A stretch of 64,000 nt of DNA from Cymbidium sinense (taxonomy: Eukaryota; Streptophyta; Magnoliopsida; Asparagales; Orchidaceae), in NCBI GenBank assembly GCA_021442155.1, contig CM038216.1:158891983-158955982 (forward strand), in the 5' to 3' direction. A model generated the notes under the pieces. The model was not told the DNA's origin and made no database searches. It saw only the letters and a list, made by a program, of their open reading frames with translations. This document shows positions 32,508 to 44,999 of this stretch, in pieces. The position numbers and the translations under genes are program-made. Numbering within the stretch: position 1 is the stretch's first letter; every line of letters begins with the position of its first letter.

Positions 32508-35500
32508 CCATTGTAAAGTAAAAAATTAGTTAACATAAGCAAGGCTTAAATTTGTGCAATTAAGTATTGAGGCATTTTTCATCTATGAAGCAAGGCGTAA
32601 GCCTCACATTCATACAATCGTGTATAATAAACATTATGATGAAACTAATAAACTAACATACTAACATGTAGATGAATATCTAAATATATAAGAGTAACAA
32701 ATTGCACATAGCAAATTAAAAATTATATAAATTATAAATGTTCATGTAAGAAATTGTGTATAGATAGATGAAGATAATGTAAGACATTAAATAATTATTC
32801 AAACAGACATCAGATAAGTATTCAAACATAGAACAAATATATCCAAAAAGAAATCTTTCATAAATCTAGTTCAAAAAAAGAAAGAAAAATACAATAAAAA
32901 ACTGTCAGGATAGTCATCGCTCAATGGATGTTTATAGGAGTCATCATCATAATATATAGTTTTCTTCTCTGCTTTATCTTCAATAGACACCAAAGTCTTC
33001 AATTCTTCCTCCTCTTCTTCAAACTCAATCATCATTCTCTTCCCCAACCATTAACAAATAATAATTAATTTTTTAACAATTTCAATAAATACCGTTTCAT
33101 TTCATCTTTGAAAGCATATAGTTGATGTTCTAGTTTTATTTTTTTCTCTATAGAAGAAATCTACATTCAGATCTTCCCGTTATAAATCAACTAGTAAGAA
33201 CTCAATGTCATTATCTGTAAGCTATTTATCATTAAACTATATGTCCTCACACATTAAGGGTCTTTCTTCAAATCCTTCTTCATATTTTCCCTCTCTAATA
33301 TATATATTACACACACACACACACATGATGTACACCAAAGAATTTATTCTAAGAGTCATCAAACGATGCCTCTTTATATGAACATAATAGTAAGTGCTTC
33401 AATTGTCCTCACAGCAAGATGATGAGCATGTAAGACCTAGTACTCTGACAGTGAAACACTACAGCTCTAGAGTTCTATCACTAAATTGGATCTACCACTC
33501 AACTAATATTGCAATGAAAAATATATATAGTTAGAACCATTATGTGAATATTTTAAAATATACAATGTATAATTAAAATTTATTTCAATAAAAATGTTAA
33601 AATTACATGGAGAACATCTTTAAATTGTATCTTCCGCTTGGTGCAACGAAAAAAAACTTCTTTATCTCTAAATTAACAAGTTGCATTTCAGCAGTACTCT
33701 ACAAAATCAACAATCAATATATATGCATACAAAGGCATAAACCCAATTTTTTCTCAACATTGATCGACTTATTTTCAACATATTGGAATTGAGAGTTCAA
33801 ATAAGATCCAACTGCATGTAAATGGCAGGAGAGCTAAAGTTCTCACTTCTCATTAATAATATATAATATTTTTTTATAGTTATTTTCTTTTCTTTCTAAT
33901 TTGTGAATAATTAACACATTTGTCTCATCCATTGCATTATGTATAAAACCCATAGCTAATTTTTTTTCTCTACATCCACCAACCTCAAAACTTGCACCAA
34001 TGATCATGTGGTTGTTATTGAGAATGGCACATGATCAAAACTTCTCATTCAAAATAATTTATCTCACCTCGTTGTCAATACAAATCCAAGCCATTAGGTA
34101 GAAGGAGTATTGCCTCTAGTAACTGCCTAGCTTCTAACATGTTTTACAAAGTTAGGTAACTTATAGAAAATATTGTAGTAGCTAGTCATAGCAATTCTTT
34201 CTTTGAAAACTTTTGCATCAAAGCTAAGCTAAGATTATGAATAATTATGAATGATTATAAATGAATTTACTTATTTTTTTAGCCTTTTATAATGAAATTT
34301 TATGCCAGTATAGCTCAACAAGCTTCTCCAATATCAAGTCTAGGCAATATGCTACAGAAAGCATCTAATAAAAATGTTTCATCTTCTCCATCAACATATT
34401 ATCAACCGCTCTATAAACACTTGCATTGCCATCCAACAATCTAAAAATATATTTTGCATCTTTGACCTAAACAAATTCTTCAATAAACTTCAAAAACAAA
34501 GTGTCATAAAGATTGTTTATCAAGATATTGATAAAACTTATATTCTTCGTCTAACCACCCATCAAACATTATAATAACTTCAAGCCCATTTGATCTCATA
34601 TATGTCTTTCTTTGTTCTGCTAAGCTCCTAATTCAAAACCTAGGTCCATAAATTATACATAAAAGAAATAGCACCTATCAACCTTATCATGTTGCAGTAG
34701 GAAGGTGAGATTTCCAGATTGAACAAATTGGTATTCTCATAAAAAAGCATCCAAAAATCTAAGCAATCCTTAGCATGCTTCCTTAGCATGCTCCGATGGC
34801 ATCTTTTGTGATGCAAGTACCCTCTCACCATGACATTTATCATCATCAATATAAATCATAAACTAAATCATAGGTCCTCCAGTGCCTCGAATAGATACAA
34901 CTGACTAGATGATGAGTCTCTTTCAGTATGCTCATTTTCATAATAGGAGTCAACATCAACTCTATCATCGAACTTTGCTATGAAAGATGTTTTGATATTG
35001 TCATCTTCTTTATATAAAATTGTCTCTCCTCTTTCACAACTTCAAGGGCGCAATGTTTTTATGTGAGCCTGAAAGGTGCTCTTTCATCCTTGTCACACTA
35101 CCTTTCACTATCTTATAGCTGTAATTTCACTTCAAATACACATAAATTTTATTACCTCCAAAAGATTAACATGAACGTTATTTCCACGTATAATCTTTGC
35201 AATGAATCATGAATTTAGCTTTGTCACAAACCATTATTAAGTTACTCTATACAAAAATAATACGTTAATTTTCACTATTCATATTGAATGCATAAAAATA
35301 GGGTCAGGCTTTTTAGGAATTATCATCAGCAAAGGAAAAGGATATTGGAATGCTTGAGGGCTAGAAGAGATGATGCTGGGGCGATGTCGATAGCAACAGT
35401 GGCCACAAGAGCAACAACTAGCTCACCAGACTCTAAAGCACGAGAAAAATGAGAATGTGACGGTATCGACAGCATAGGTGGCAGCAGTTTGTGACGACAG

Positions 35501-35881
35501 CGATGGCGTCCGCGACAACAATGGTATCGTTGGGACCAAAAGCATCAATGACAACAACAGTGTCAATGGTAGCAATGGCGCCAAGGTCGTGCATGAGTGT
35601 TAAACAGGAGAGGGTCGAGCAACAATCGTGCATAAGTGGGGATAGAATGTTAGGAATTTGGATTTAAGATTTTATTTTTAATAAATAATAATTATATTAT
35701 TAAAATTAAAAATATACTCTAATTGAAGTACATGCCTCTTTCAGCATGAGGCGAGGCGTGCCTCACAAAATGTGAGGCACATAAATTAGATTTTTCCTTA
35801 GGGCTGGGGCATAAGCCTTAAAACATTTTTTCCCAAAATTGCACAAAAGTGCATCTCTTATTGCGCAATTTTAAACAATGG
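32508..35881 (-). mobile_element. hAT element, decayed, minus strand
   Basis: The right end, reversed, reads CCATTGTTTAAAATTGCGCA. The left end reads CCATTGTAAAG and shortly after AAATTTGTGCAATTAAG. Subterminal GAGGC/GCCTC-rich repeats face each other (GTAAGCCTCACA near 32592, TGAGGCGAGGCGTGCCTC near 35742). Between them the minus strand carries hAT transposase remains. GATGTGAT follows the right end (35881-35888) and GATGTGAC precedes the left end by nine bases (32492-32499). This may be the 8-base duplication with a small insertion. It lies wholly inside the 26-kb RSH1 intron. Confidence 0.7.
33950..35125 (-). pseudogene. hAT transposase remnant (BED finger to mid-domain)
   Basis: At 35041-35120 the minus strand reads YKIVKGSVTRMKEHLSGSHK, then NIAPL. 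This is the C-terminal half of a BED zinc finger, with the TRMKxHL..H spacing of plant hAT transposases. 34640-34849 is open (KDCLDFWMLFYENTNLFNLE), the stretch before the catalytic part. 34150-34330 gives, with stops, the region that in the family reads YNHxxVLxLMRKFT..LxRPxxTRFATxFLTLQSL. The C-terminal dimerisation part was not found. It is clearly non-functional. Confidence 0.7.
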
Positions 35882-36039
35882 ATGTGATCATCATTTCTAG
35901 TAGAGATCAAAAGTTTTAAAAGTACAAATGACATAACCATATCATAAAAATCATTCAATAAAATTTCAATCACTACTTAAAACATTCATGATCTATTATG
36001 TTAGCTCAACCATCTCCTTTGTACCTTCACCATCTTGAG

Positions 36040-37380
36040 TCTGATGATTCTCCACATTTTCTTTGATATCTGTCATTGATTGACCAACTCTATACTCGTA
36101 TGCTTTATGTGTAACATACATCTAATTTTTCTCAAAACTATTGAATTTAAGTCATATTTTAAAAGATGATATCGTATATAATTATGTGTATAGTTGTCAC
36201 TACTTTGATCTACTTGCTGAAAGAATATGTAGCAATGCACCTTAAAAAAACCCATTTTTCAAACAACAAATGTTCTTTAAATAACACCACATAATAAAGA
36301 GTGTCACTTGTTAAACATTTCTTTTCTACCACAAATCACTTTACTACTTTCAAAATCTGGAATGTGATATTTTTGTCTTAGAAAATGTTTTTAAAAATCA
36401 TTATTGCATCCACAAGATAATATTTTTCTGTTGGATTACACAAATTATTCATGAAAATAAAACTTATAAGAGAATTGTTAAAAGCAGAATTACTGCCTCC
36501 AATGGTGGCATGAGAAGTTTATATTGTCGAGAGTGCTGCAAATTTAAAGATGCAACTATAATACGCACTTCCTTCACAACCAATCATGAGAAACGTAAAG
36601 CACATGTTGAAGTCACATGTCGTCATTACATTCTATGTCGATGCACTACATCTTCCAATATAAGAAGATTTTGAAACACGAGTATTCACATATGTTTCAT
36701 CAATTGCTCCAATACATACTTATACTATATATTAGTATCAAAAAACACATTCAAGCTACTTAAACAAAAAGAATGTAAATTTACATAAAATATTTTAAAG
36801 TATGAAATATATTGATAATCATGAGATATCTCAATTGATGTAGTCTAAAATACAAGGGTCGAAGGCTTCACAATAGTAGAAACAAACTAATTAGAGCATC
36901 CAAACCAATGCTAAAATATCTATTATTATTTTTTTGATGAATGTTCGAAACACGGACATGCTATTATTATTAACTCATTGTGCGATAATATAAAGTGTGA
37001 TGGCTAAAACTTCTCTTGTTGCTGTTCATAAAGAGCCATGAAGCTTGTGAGAAGTCACCAAATCTTGCAAGAGATCAATAAAAATTACATATGATATATA
37101 AAATATGCTATGAAATCTCCTTGTATGTCTTGGAAGTAGTTAACCATTCCATTTATCTCAAATATGTATTGTTGTCATTGAAGGAGTTTTACAAATGTAT
37201 AAATCATAATACTCTTTTGTTAGATAAAAAAACAATAACCATAACCTTTTTGCAAAGCTCTTGTTTGTTGTCATCCATAATTATAGTGATACAAAAAATT
37301 TCATCAAGCAACACATATGATAACAACAACCAATGCAAATATAATAAGCTACATAAATATCGCTAAACTAGAAAACCATA
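36040..37380 (-). pseudogene. PIF/Harbinger transposase remnant
   Basis: The clearest part is 36500-36720. On the minus strand it reads CIGAIDETYVNTRVSKSSYI, then NVMTTCDFNMCFTFLMIGCE and GSAYYSCIF. Family members read GAIDGTH(V/I) with the first catalytic Asp, which is kept here. In GSAHDSRI the second Asp is replaced by Tyr here, so it is dead. Upstream (to about 37380) and downstream (to about 36040) only weak matches remain. I found no termini. 35889-36039 and 37390-39180 hold nothing else I can name, except a GA-rich stretch at 37770-38280. Confidence 0.65.
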
Positions 37381-37384
37381 TAAA

Positions 37385-39180
37385 AATACCCATAAACAAT
37401 ATAAGAAAGTCGAAGAAAAACAGATAAAAATGTTCATAAGCCACATAACTATCTAAACTGATAACTATAAAACAAAATACATATGATAGTGTTACTAAGA
37501 TTCAAACTTCATGATTTTCATAAAGAAAATGTAGATAATGAACCCTTTGTTTAGCGGCAATTGATATAAACATTACTTTTTTGTTAGGATCCCCAAGCAA
37601 CTTTGAGGAATATAAGTGGTATATCTTCATAAATTTCATTATCCAAGTGTTGTGACGATATCAGAAATTGATGGTAGTGCACGAGATGTACTCAATCCGG
37701 AAGACATATTTGAACATGTTATTACTAGTTGAGAAATTGATCTCTTAAAAATCCGGAATGGGATAAGGTTTCAACTCAAGATGGAGGGTCTAAGGGGAGA
37801 GGAGGAGGGATGTGTTAGTGAGGGGGCTGTTAGGTGTGGCATGATCCATAAACCAGGAATTTGGGGGTAGTAGCTGCATGTGTTAAGCTTGTCTGTGTGA
37901 ATGGAGGATGCTCAATAGATCAATGTGGGAGAGTGAATATAGGGCGGCATTCTTAGCATGTGAAATCCAAAGAGGGAGAGGCTGAGCAAGCTTGTGTAGA
38001 GAGAGGGATACGTGAATGGGAATCAAAGCAAGGTAAGCAGATAGATGAAGGGATGTGTGATCCAAAGTGAGGATGGAAGATGATGAGAATGAGAGGGTAG
38101 GAGGGTGAGAGCTATAAGAGATGTGCGAGAGGTGTCACACGAGGAAACCAATGAGTTGCAATTTCTTGTGAGATGGTGATAGCATGATCAAAGAGGGAGA
38201 AACTTATGATCAACAAACGACGGTGCATTTGCTCTATCTTGAGAGGTTAGAGATTGTGGGAGAGGGAGACCGATAATGAGTAAGATAAGGTTTTGTTTAA
38301 CGTGAAGGGTGTGTAAGTTAATAAAAACTTAAATAACATGAATGATACCACAAAACACAGGCGTGATTCTGAGTTTGCGTAACATTGTTTGGAGCCATAA
38401 AATTTGTGAAACGTTGTTCTAGAATACTGACTTAAACAAGACTGGTGATGCGTTTCACACAACACCATAATCGAAACAACATCCAAAATTGTAAAACCCA
38501 AATTTTGACAAATACAATTACAAAATACCACAAATAAATTATAGCCTAAAATTTCAACTTTCATGAAATTATCAAAAATCATTTCATTGCATTACACTAT
38601 TCAAAATGATCATTTGATATAAAAAACTATATATTAATTCTTAAAGACGAGAGAGTTATTTAATTAGTTTCCCTTTTGATTAAATTTTTCTAAAATTTTC
38701 AAGTGGAGATTGCATTGCTAATCAACTAATTTATACAAACACAGAGACATACAGACACACACACACATATTGTGCAAGAAAAAATCTTCGATTGGGAAAG
38801 ATTTGTAAATTTGAATACAAAAGCAAGTCATCCTATTTTCTTCATTGAAATTTAGAGATAAAATATTATAGTAATAGTTATACATTGGCAACTCCTCATA
38901 TTGTGCAACATACTTGTAACATCTTAATCATGTGCAAGTTACATAAATAATCTTTGTTATAACAATCCTCCAATTGAGCAATTGATTTATATTGTTTCTT
39001 ATGGAATTAATTCATTAATGCAATCCTGTGATGCCATATGTTATTCAATTGCATTTATAGTTACTTCATAGGTTGAAACTAAGAATTTCATGCTTAAAGA
39101 TTAGTTTAGTTATCTAAACATATAGAACTGAGAAATATCATAGGATAGAAATTAGGTTAGCTATATGATGTTTATGTTAC
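37385..39180. other. Non-coding intron sequence
   Basis: 37770-38280 is unusually G/A-rich on the plus strand (GAGAGGAGGAGGG, AGAGAGGGATACG). 38741-38767 is a CA/GACA microsatellite. No gene signature is seen. Confidence 0.5.
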
Positions 39181-39224
39181 CTGTGCAACTGAAGCAAAAG
39201 GATCTCCCCAATAAAGCAAAAAAG

Positions 39225-39749
39225 TGAAACCCCTAAGTGGAAAAAAATTAAACACTTTAACATCGAGGGGTCTTTTGGTGTAAGAATGAAATTTCATTAA
39301 AAACTTCGACAGTAGAGCACTTATGGGATGGGTGACCTCCTGGGAAGTTACACTAGCGGGACAAAATCGTGAAGCTATTAGGCCAAAGAGAACAATATCT
39401 CAATGATTAAGAGTTTGGGTTGTGATAACTAGTATCAGAGTATTACACCAGTCTGAATATATTATATTATCTGGTGGATGATTCTGGATTAGTGAAACTG
39501 ACGAGAACGCCAGTTACTTAAGCAGGGGAGCTTATGAAACCCCTTAAGTGGAAGCTAAAATCTTAACATCAAGACACATTTTAGTGTAATGATTGAAATT
39601 TCATTAAAAATTCTAAAGTTAAGCTTGCTCGCACTATAGCACTACTAGAATGGGTTACCTCCAGTGAAGTTACACCAATAGAACAATACTGTGAGGCAAT
39701 TATGTCAAAGCAAATAATATCTCGATGATTAAGAGTTTAAGTTGTGCTA
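39225..39749 (+). mobile_element. Cassandra-type TRIM with 5S rRNA-derived LTRs
   Basis: Two direct repeats (39225-39427 and 39534-39749) both start TGAAACCCC(T)TAAGTGG and end GATTAAGAGTTT.(A/G)GTTGTG. They flank only about 105 bases of internal sequence. Just inside the left LTR is TAGTATCAGAG (39430-39440), a worn tRNA-Met primer site. Just before the right LTR is AGCAGGGGAG (39521-39530), a purine tract. Each LTR holds part of a 5S rRNA: ATGGGATGGGTGACCTCCTG (39323-39342) in the left, and AAAGTTAAGCTTGCTCG..CTACTAGAATGGGTTACCTCC (39615-39662) in the right. Cassandra is the known plant TRIM family with this design, and it encodes no protein. The left LTR has lost the 5' part of the 5S segment. 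Confidence 0.85.
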
Positions 39750-39818
39750 AAAAGGGTCTCCAGTGAGACAAAAGAGCCTTAAAATGATAAAACATGGAGC
39801 AAAAGAATCCCCTATAAA

Positions 39819-40211
39819 TAGAGCTATCAAAAAAGCTCGTGTTCGGTTCGTTTGTTAAAAAAGTGAGCCGAACACAAATAAATATTTTAAGCTCAATTTA
39901 TAAACGAGTCGAACATGAACAATCCTTCATTCTATCATGTCCGACTCATTTTAGCTCGAATTAAAAAATTATATATATACAAAATAAATTCACAATCACA
40001 AGGTTCAAATCCTCCCTCCTCATTTTTTTGAGTTATTATTTTCTTGAGTAATTTCGAGTTTATACAAGCCATTTCGAAAAATTCGAGCCGAACACGAATA
40101 CTGAAATTTTGAGCCATTTCGAACAAGTCAAATACGAACAAAGTAATTTCCGAGCGAGTCGAACACGAACAAAGGTTTGGCACAATCAAACTCAGCTCGT
40201 TTACACACCTA
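39819..40211. mobile_element. hAT MITE, 8-bp target duplication CCTATAAA
   Basis: Perfect CCTATAAA copies flank it (39811-39818 and 40212-40219). The ends are TAGAGCTATC and, reversed, TAGGTGTGTA, with the conserved A at position 2 of hAT termini. The interior has facing GCTCGTGTTCGG and CCGAACACGA words. It lies 69 bases from the Cassandra element. The ORF at 39935-40189 is incidental. Confidence 0.85.
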
Positions 40212-40709
40212 CCTATAAAAAAAAAGGTCCTTAATGTAGCTTTTAAACTAGTTTTTAAAATCCAAAATCTTAACTGTACATGACATGTTCTAAAGCTAAA
40301 TTAGTAGCATATAAATTACACTTGCAAGTTTACTATCTTTTTTATAAAAGTGTTATAAAATAAAATTTAAAACTATAAATCAGGAAAAAAAATGTCGATC
40401 ATATGTCTTCAGTTTTGTTTTAAATACTTATGCATATTAATTTTTACTCTTCAATATTTAAATTTTATATTAGACTTATTTTACTAAATCTTATAACTTA
40501 TTAGACAATTATAATTGTTTTTACAGAAAAAGTGAAGGATAAGATTAAGGAGTAAATTTTTGACCTTTTTAAAATATTTTGTAGGGAATGCTTTTGTAAA
40601 TAACATTTTGATGTGAGTTTTCAATTAAATTTATATTTGCTATTCAGAAAATTGATGTTTTAAATGCTCTGTTGTTTAGTTTAAAATCATGTTTTTGATC
40701 AGTTATTGT

Positions 40710-41155
40710 TAGGGGTGTAAGTGAGTCAACCCGGCTCGCGAGCTGACTCAGGCTCGGCTCGTTAACGAGCTCGCGAGCCAAGCTTATCAAACCACGAGCT
40801 TATGCTCGAGCTCATAAAGAAACTCGAAAAATTTTTGAGCTTGAGTTTGAGCCTAGTTTGACTCGGCTTGATAGCTTATCAAGCCGGCTCATTTACAAAA
40901 TGGCGAATTGTAATTATCATATATCACGTTATCGATTTAATAATTTATCGAGCTTTTTAAACGAGCTTGAGCTTTTAAAACGAGCTTGAGCATTCGAGTC
41001 GAGCTCAAGCTTGACTGTCTTTAAATCGAGTCGAGCTCGAGCCTAGTAATTGAGCTCGAGTCGAGCTTGAGCTCAATCTCAAGCTTAACAGGGTTTAAAC
41101 ATGCTTAGCTCGATTAAGTCAAAACTGGACTCGACTCGACTCATTTACACCCCTA
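40710..41155. mobile_element. hAT MITE, 8-bp target duplication GTTATTGT
   Basis: The ends TAGGGGTGTAAGTGAGTC and, reversed, TAGGGGTGTAAATGAGTC differ at one base. Perfect GTTATTGT copies lie at 40702-40709 and 41156-41163. The interior is dominated by CGAGCTC/GAGCTTGAGC words that are self-complementary along most of its length. The 8-base duplication and TAGGG ends place it in hAT. It encodes nothing. Confidence 0.92.
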
Positions 41156-41163
41156 GTTATTGT

Positions 41164-42600
41164 GCATGATATTATGCCTTTAAATTACACAATTTCATGC
41201 CCATGAAATAACAATCAAGCATACTGCACCACCTTTGAGCCAACAGAGGCTATAACATGCGTCGAAGCCAAAGTGGTCAAACTCACATGCATTTTAATAA
41301 CACAATAGTGCTATGTGGCTTTGTGCACGACAAGCAATGCCCCTTATGAGTCGAGATTTGCCTCCAAAGTAGATTCCTCAGCAAATTTTTCACCCTGATT
41401 CATTAAGAATCACCATGAACAAGAGAACCACAACATCTAACAAGGCACCTTACAATCATTTGTGACCTTTATAGCTATTTGTACCAAGTTCACTCAATAA
41501 AATCTTAAATGAAAAAAAAAACTATGGGATCACAATATAGTCTGTTTTCATTCCACCCATCTACACAAAACATAAAACAAGGGACTTAAAAGGTAAAATA
41601 AAAAGCCCTGATGAGGGTGAGATCTTTCAAAAGTACTTATTCATTCTAATCACATGTTGAAAACATTGAATTGATTGACACAGCACTAATTAAGATTTAC
41701 ATGAAACACACTAACTATAAGAACATATGAATAGACATTAACAATAAGCACATACGAATAGACATTAAATTACAACAAAAAACCATGAAAATCAATGTTT
41801 GCACAAACATAAACACATTGTGGGTAAAGATACGCATGCCAAGACATTTAGATCACTTTTAACAATCTCCAGCCAAATATTGATTCAAATGAGTTGGGAG
41901 CACGATAGCTTGAATCCATCCCTTTATTCAGAATCATAATCTTATGCAAGATGTATAAAAGAAAAGGGTTTGGAATTGACAGTGTCAGGATAAATTTATT
42001 TTCAGTTATAAAAGCAATAAGATAACGTGATGAGTTAGCATATAGGATTGGACAACCAAAGAAAGGTTAACGATATAGGCTGTATTGTGCTAAATAAGAA
42101 TGAATTATAACTAGTGATTCCATGGTACTACAAATGGTTTGTTAATAAAAAAATCACGTGGTTTACTTAACCTAATATCTCTAAGTTGTTATACTAGAAT
42201 CTTAACTACTTTTTTTAAGTTTTTCTTCTAAAAAATAGGCTTGTTGCAAAACTTTAAAAACCCAAATTATAAAGTAAAAAGATAAAGGCACTTGACTAGC
42301 AAGAGATCTTATGATATTGAACAAGATGAGATATGTGCATGAAATTTGAGGAAGGTGTTTTTTTTTCTACAGACCCATATTCTTTCATGTTTAATTATTG
42401 CTTTAATATCTAGTTTTGCATTCAACGTAACTCCTTATTATTGAACCATATTTGCATTGATATTAGTTAAAAATAAGATGAGAAGGCTACAATGGGCCTA
42501 CATCATAGCAGTTGCAATTAAGAGGACCATTGATGGACATTGAAAGAGAAATAAAGGAGAAGAGATTAGTAGAGCATGAAGTTTTCATGCAGCCAACAAA
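41164..42600. other. Non-coding intron sequence
   Basis: No coding or mobile-element signature is recognised. The sequence is AT-rich, with one local short repeat (ACATACGAATAGACATTAA at 41725 and 41750). Confidence 0.5.
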
Positions 42601-42603
42601 GAT

Positions 42604-43120
42604 TTAAAATTGTGCAATTAAGTGTAAGACATTCTGTGTCTATGAGACATGGTGAAAGTATTGAGTCATTAGAGGGGTAAGCCTCAAAATCAACAAATTA
42701 TGCAAGTAAGAAGTATCTCACTAACATCAAAGTATGAAGTAACAACTACCATATTAATATATTGACTTCAAATCATGAAAGAATGTCATACCATTGTTTG
42801 AAATTACAATATCTGAGGAGCGCCTCAGAGCAATTTGATCCACATTGCATTGAGGCTCACACCTCATGCGATTCAAAGTGAAGCTTACGTCTTACATTTG
42901 GTGAGGTGTGCGTCTCTTTGTTTTATGTTTATGTGCAATTTGTCACTTTTCATTATGTTAGAATATTAATATGTATTTTTTAAATATATTTATAGGTTAA
43001 GATGCTAATATATTAATTCATACCTTTATTTTGACTTCGTGTAACTTTTTATTGTGAGGCTTACACCTCAAAATGGCTTGAGGCTTATGTTTCTCCTCAT
43101 AGATAATGACTCAATACCCA
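42604..43120. mobile_element. hAT-like non-autonomous element related to 32508-35881
   Basis: The left side reads AAAATTGTGCAATTAAG at 42607, then GTATTGAGTCATTA...GGGGTAAGCCTCAAAAT (42657-42691). The right side, reversed, reads GGTATTGAGTCATTATCTATGAGG and CATTTTGAGGTGTAAGCCTC (43040-43119). The same subterminal words occur in the larger hAT element at 32545-32600. Further GAGGC/GCCTC palindromes fill 42820-42910. A target duplication was not found. Confidence 0.55.
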
Positions 43121-44990
43121 TTTTCTTGTCCTACAAATATTAAAGACAAGATATCAAAGTATATAACAAGTCAAATAAGTTCAACCCAATAAGTCTCCTT
43201 CATTCACTACCAAATAAAAGTAAGAATGTAGCATACAACAATTCATAAAAAAAATCTAAAAAGTAATGCAAATATTTTAAAGCTACGAAAGAAAAAAGTT
43301 CCTATTATTACTATCAAAAAGAATAGAGGCAATGGAAGAAAAGGAGATGTCGTGGCCCTTTGGGAGAAAGAAGGCTTTGCAAGAATGTAGTGATGGCAAC
43401 GGTGACAACAAGAAGAAGAATTGGCCAATTCATTTTTACATTTTTACTATAAAAAATTAGTTATAAATTTGACTCCACTCATTAATTTAACAATCAATTT
43501 TACATTTTTAACTTAATATATTAGTTATAATAAATTTGCCTCATTAATTTGATCTATCCATAAATGCAACAATTCTTTTGTTGAATAACCTTATTCCTTC
43601 CTTCTTGCTTCCTTTGCCAAACCCACCCCAATCCTTACATAGATTCTTTGCTCTTCAACCACTCCCACTCACCTTTGCTAATTTCTCTAATTGGGCTTCC
43701 AACGAAACAAATTTTCAATTTTCTCTCAATATTTTTACTTTATTTCTAACTTGAACCCTTGCGGAAAGTATTAGAATTTGTGCTTTCATTATGATTGAAT
43801 TGGTTTTTCTTTTATTATGTGAAATTAACATTTTTTTTTTGAATTTATATGTTGCTTGGATTATTTTGAATTATACCTTTGCTAAGTCATTCTGAAATTA
43901 ATTGCTAAAATTTTTGTTTAACCAAAAGCACAAGTTTTTATTCTGAATTTTATTAATTGTCAAAGGTGATTATCATCTTATTTATGCTACTATTAAAGAA
44001 TTCAAAATCTTAAATTTAAATGTCATAGAAATGATGATTTTCAAGATGTTTAAACCCCATTTAAATTATTGTCAATTGTTAAAATTATGAACGAAAGCAG
44101 CATTCAATTCTATGTGAATTTTTTCCTTGCTTGTTTAAAAATGAAACCTTCCATCCTATCCAAGGTAGCTATAAATTCATTTCTTAGAAAGTGATACGAA
44201 GACGAGTGATCTATGTATCATCTTAAAAATTACTACTTTTTGCATCTTATTTTAGCTTTTTAGACTTGAGGACTGTTAGTTGTTATGAGATTCTTTAATA
44301 TTGTGAATGCTGCTAGAAATACTTTCTACAATAGAGTTTTGCAACACTTACCGACTCAACCGACACCGCAAGTGGGTAGCATATGCCACCCATTGTGCCG
44401 CTGTCATTGGTGAATTTTTGATAGATGCTCCAAAATCACCAACCATAAGATAAGATTGAAGAGTATGAGAAACTTTTTATAAATTTGCATAACTAATTTG
44501 AGTTGACTTCATTCTTAAACATTATTATTAAAGATGATTTGTTAAATTATGTATTTTCCATTTTATTTTATTTTAAATATTAAATTTTAAGTATTTATAA
44601 ATAATCATCCCTGATTTATTTATACAATGCCCATAAATAGTGAAAAAAAAACAAGAATATAATTAGCTTAATTAATTACAAATAATTTAGAATTTAAAAC
44701 AACATTTCACACAATGATATGGTAGTTAGCGAACTGCTTCAAACAGCAAAAGTATGGCAAATTGCCAAAGCAGATGATCAATGGATGTCAAACAAAAGAG
44801 AGATTGCAATAGGCTAGCAGAGCTGACAAAAAGTTTGCAGATGCTAAGGGTTTTCAATGTGGCACAAGATCAAGATTTCTAGACCCACTTAAGATGGAAA
44901 TATACATTGAACTTTCCTAACTTGGAAATAAGATGGTCAAATCAAGATTAATTAAGAGCTTTCATGAGAATATCAACAAACTAAAATTTA
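43121..44990. other. Non-coding intron sequence
   Basis: Mostly AT-rich. 43600-43760 is C/T-richer (CCCACTCACCTTTGC), but no ORF or domain is seen. The 3' LTR expected for the copia element to the right could not be identified. Confidence 0.45.
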
Positions 44991-44999
44991 GTTGGAGTG

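Noticed and set aside
35433..35633. 66-codon minus-strand ORF with Cys and His
   Set aside because: It comes from a GACAACA/GGTAGCAATGGCG-like low-complexity stretch within the hAT element; the spacing fits no zinc finger.
37883..38065. 60-codon minus-strand ORF
   Set aside because: It lies in a G/A-rich low-complexity stretch with no domain or context.
39323..39348. 5S rRNA gene
   Set aside because: Only fragments of 5S are present, in two LTR-like direct repeats with primer site and purine tract; this is a TRIM element, not a 5S gene.
40003..40020. tRNA-like T-loop GGTTCAAATCC
   Set aside because: It is isolated inside a hAT MITE with no A box or cloverleaf around it.
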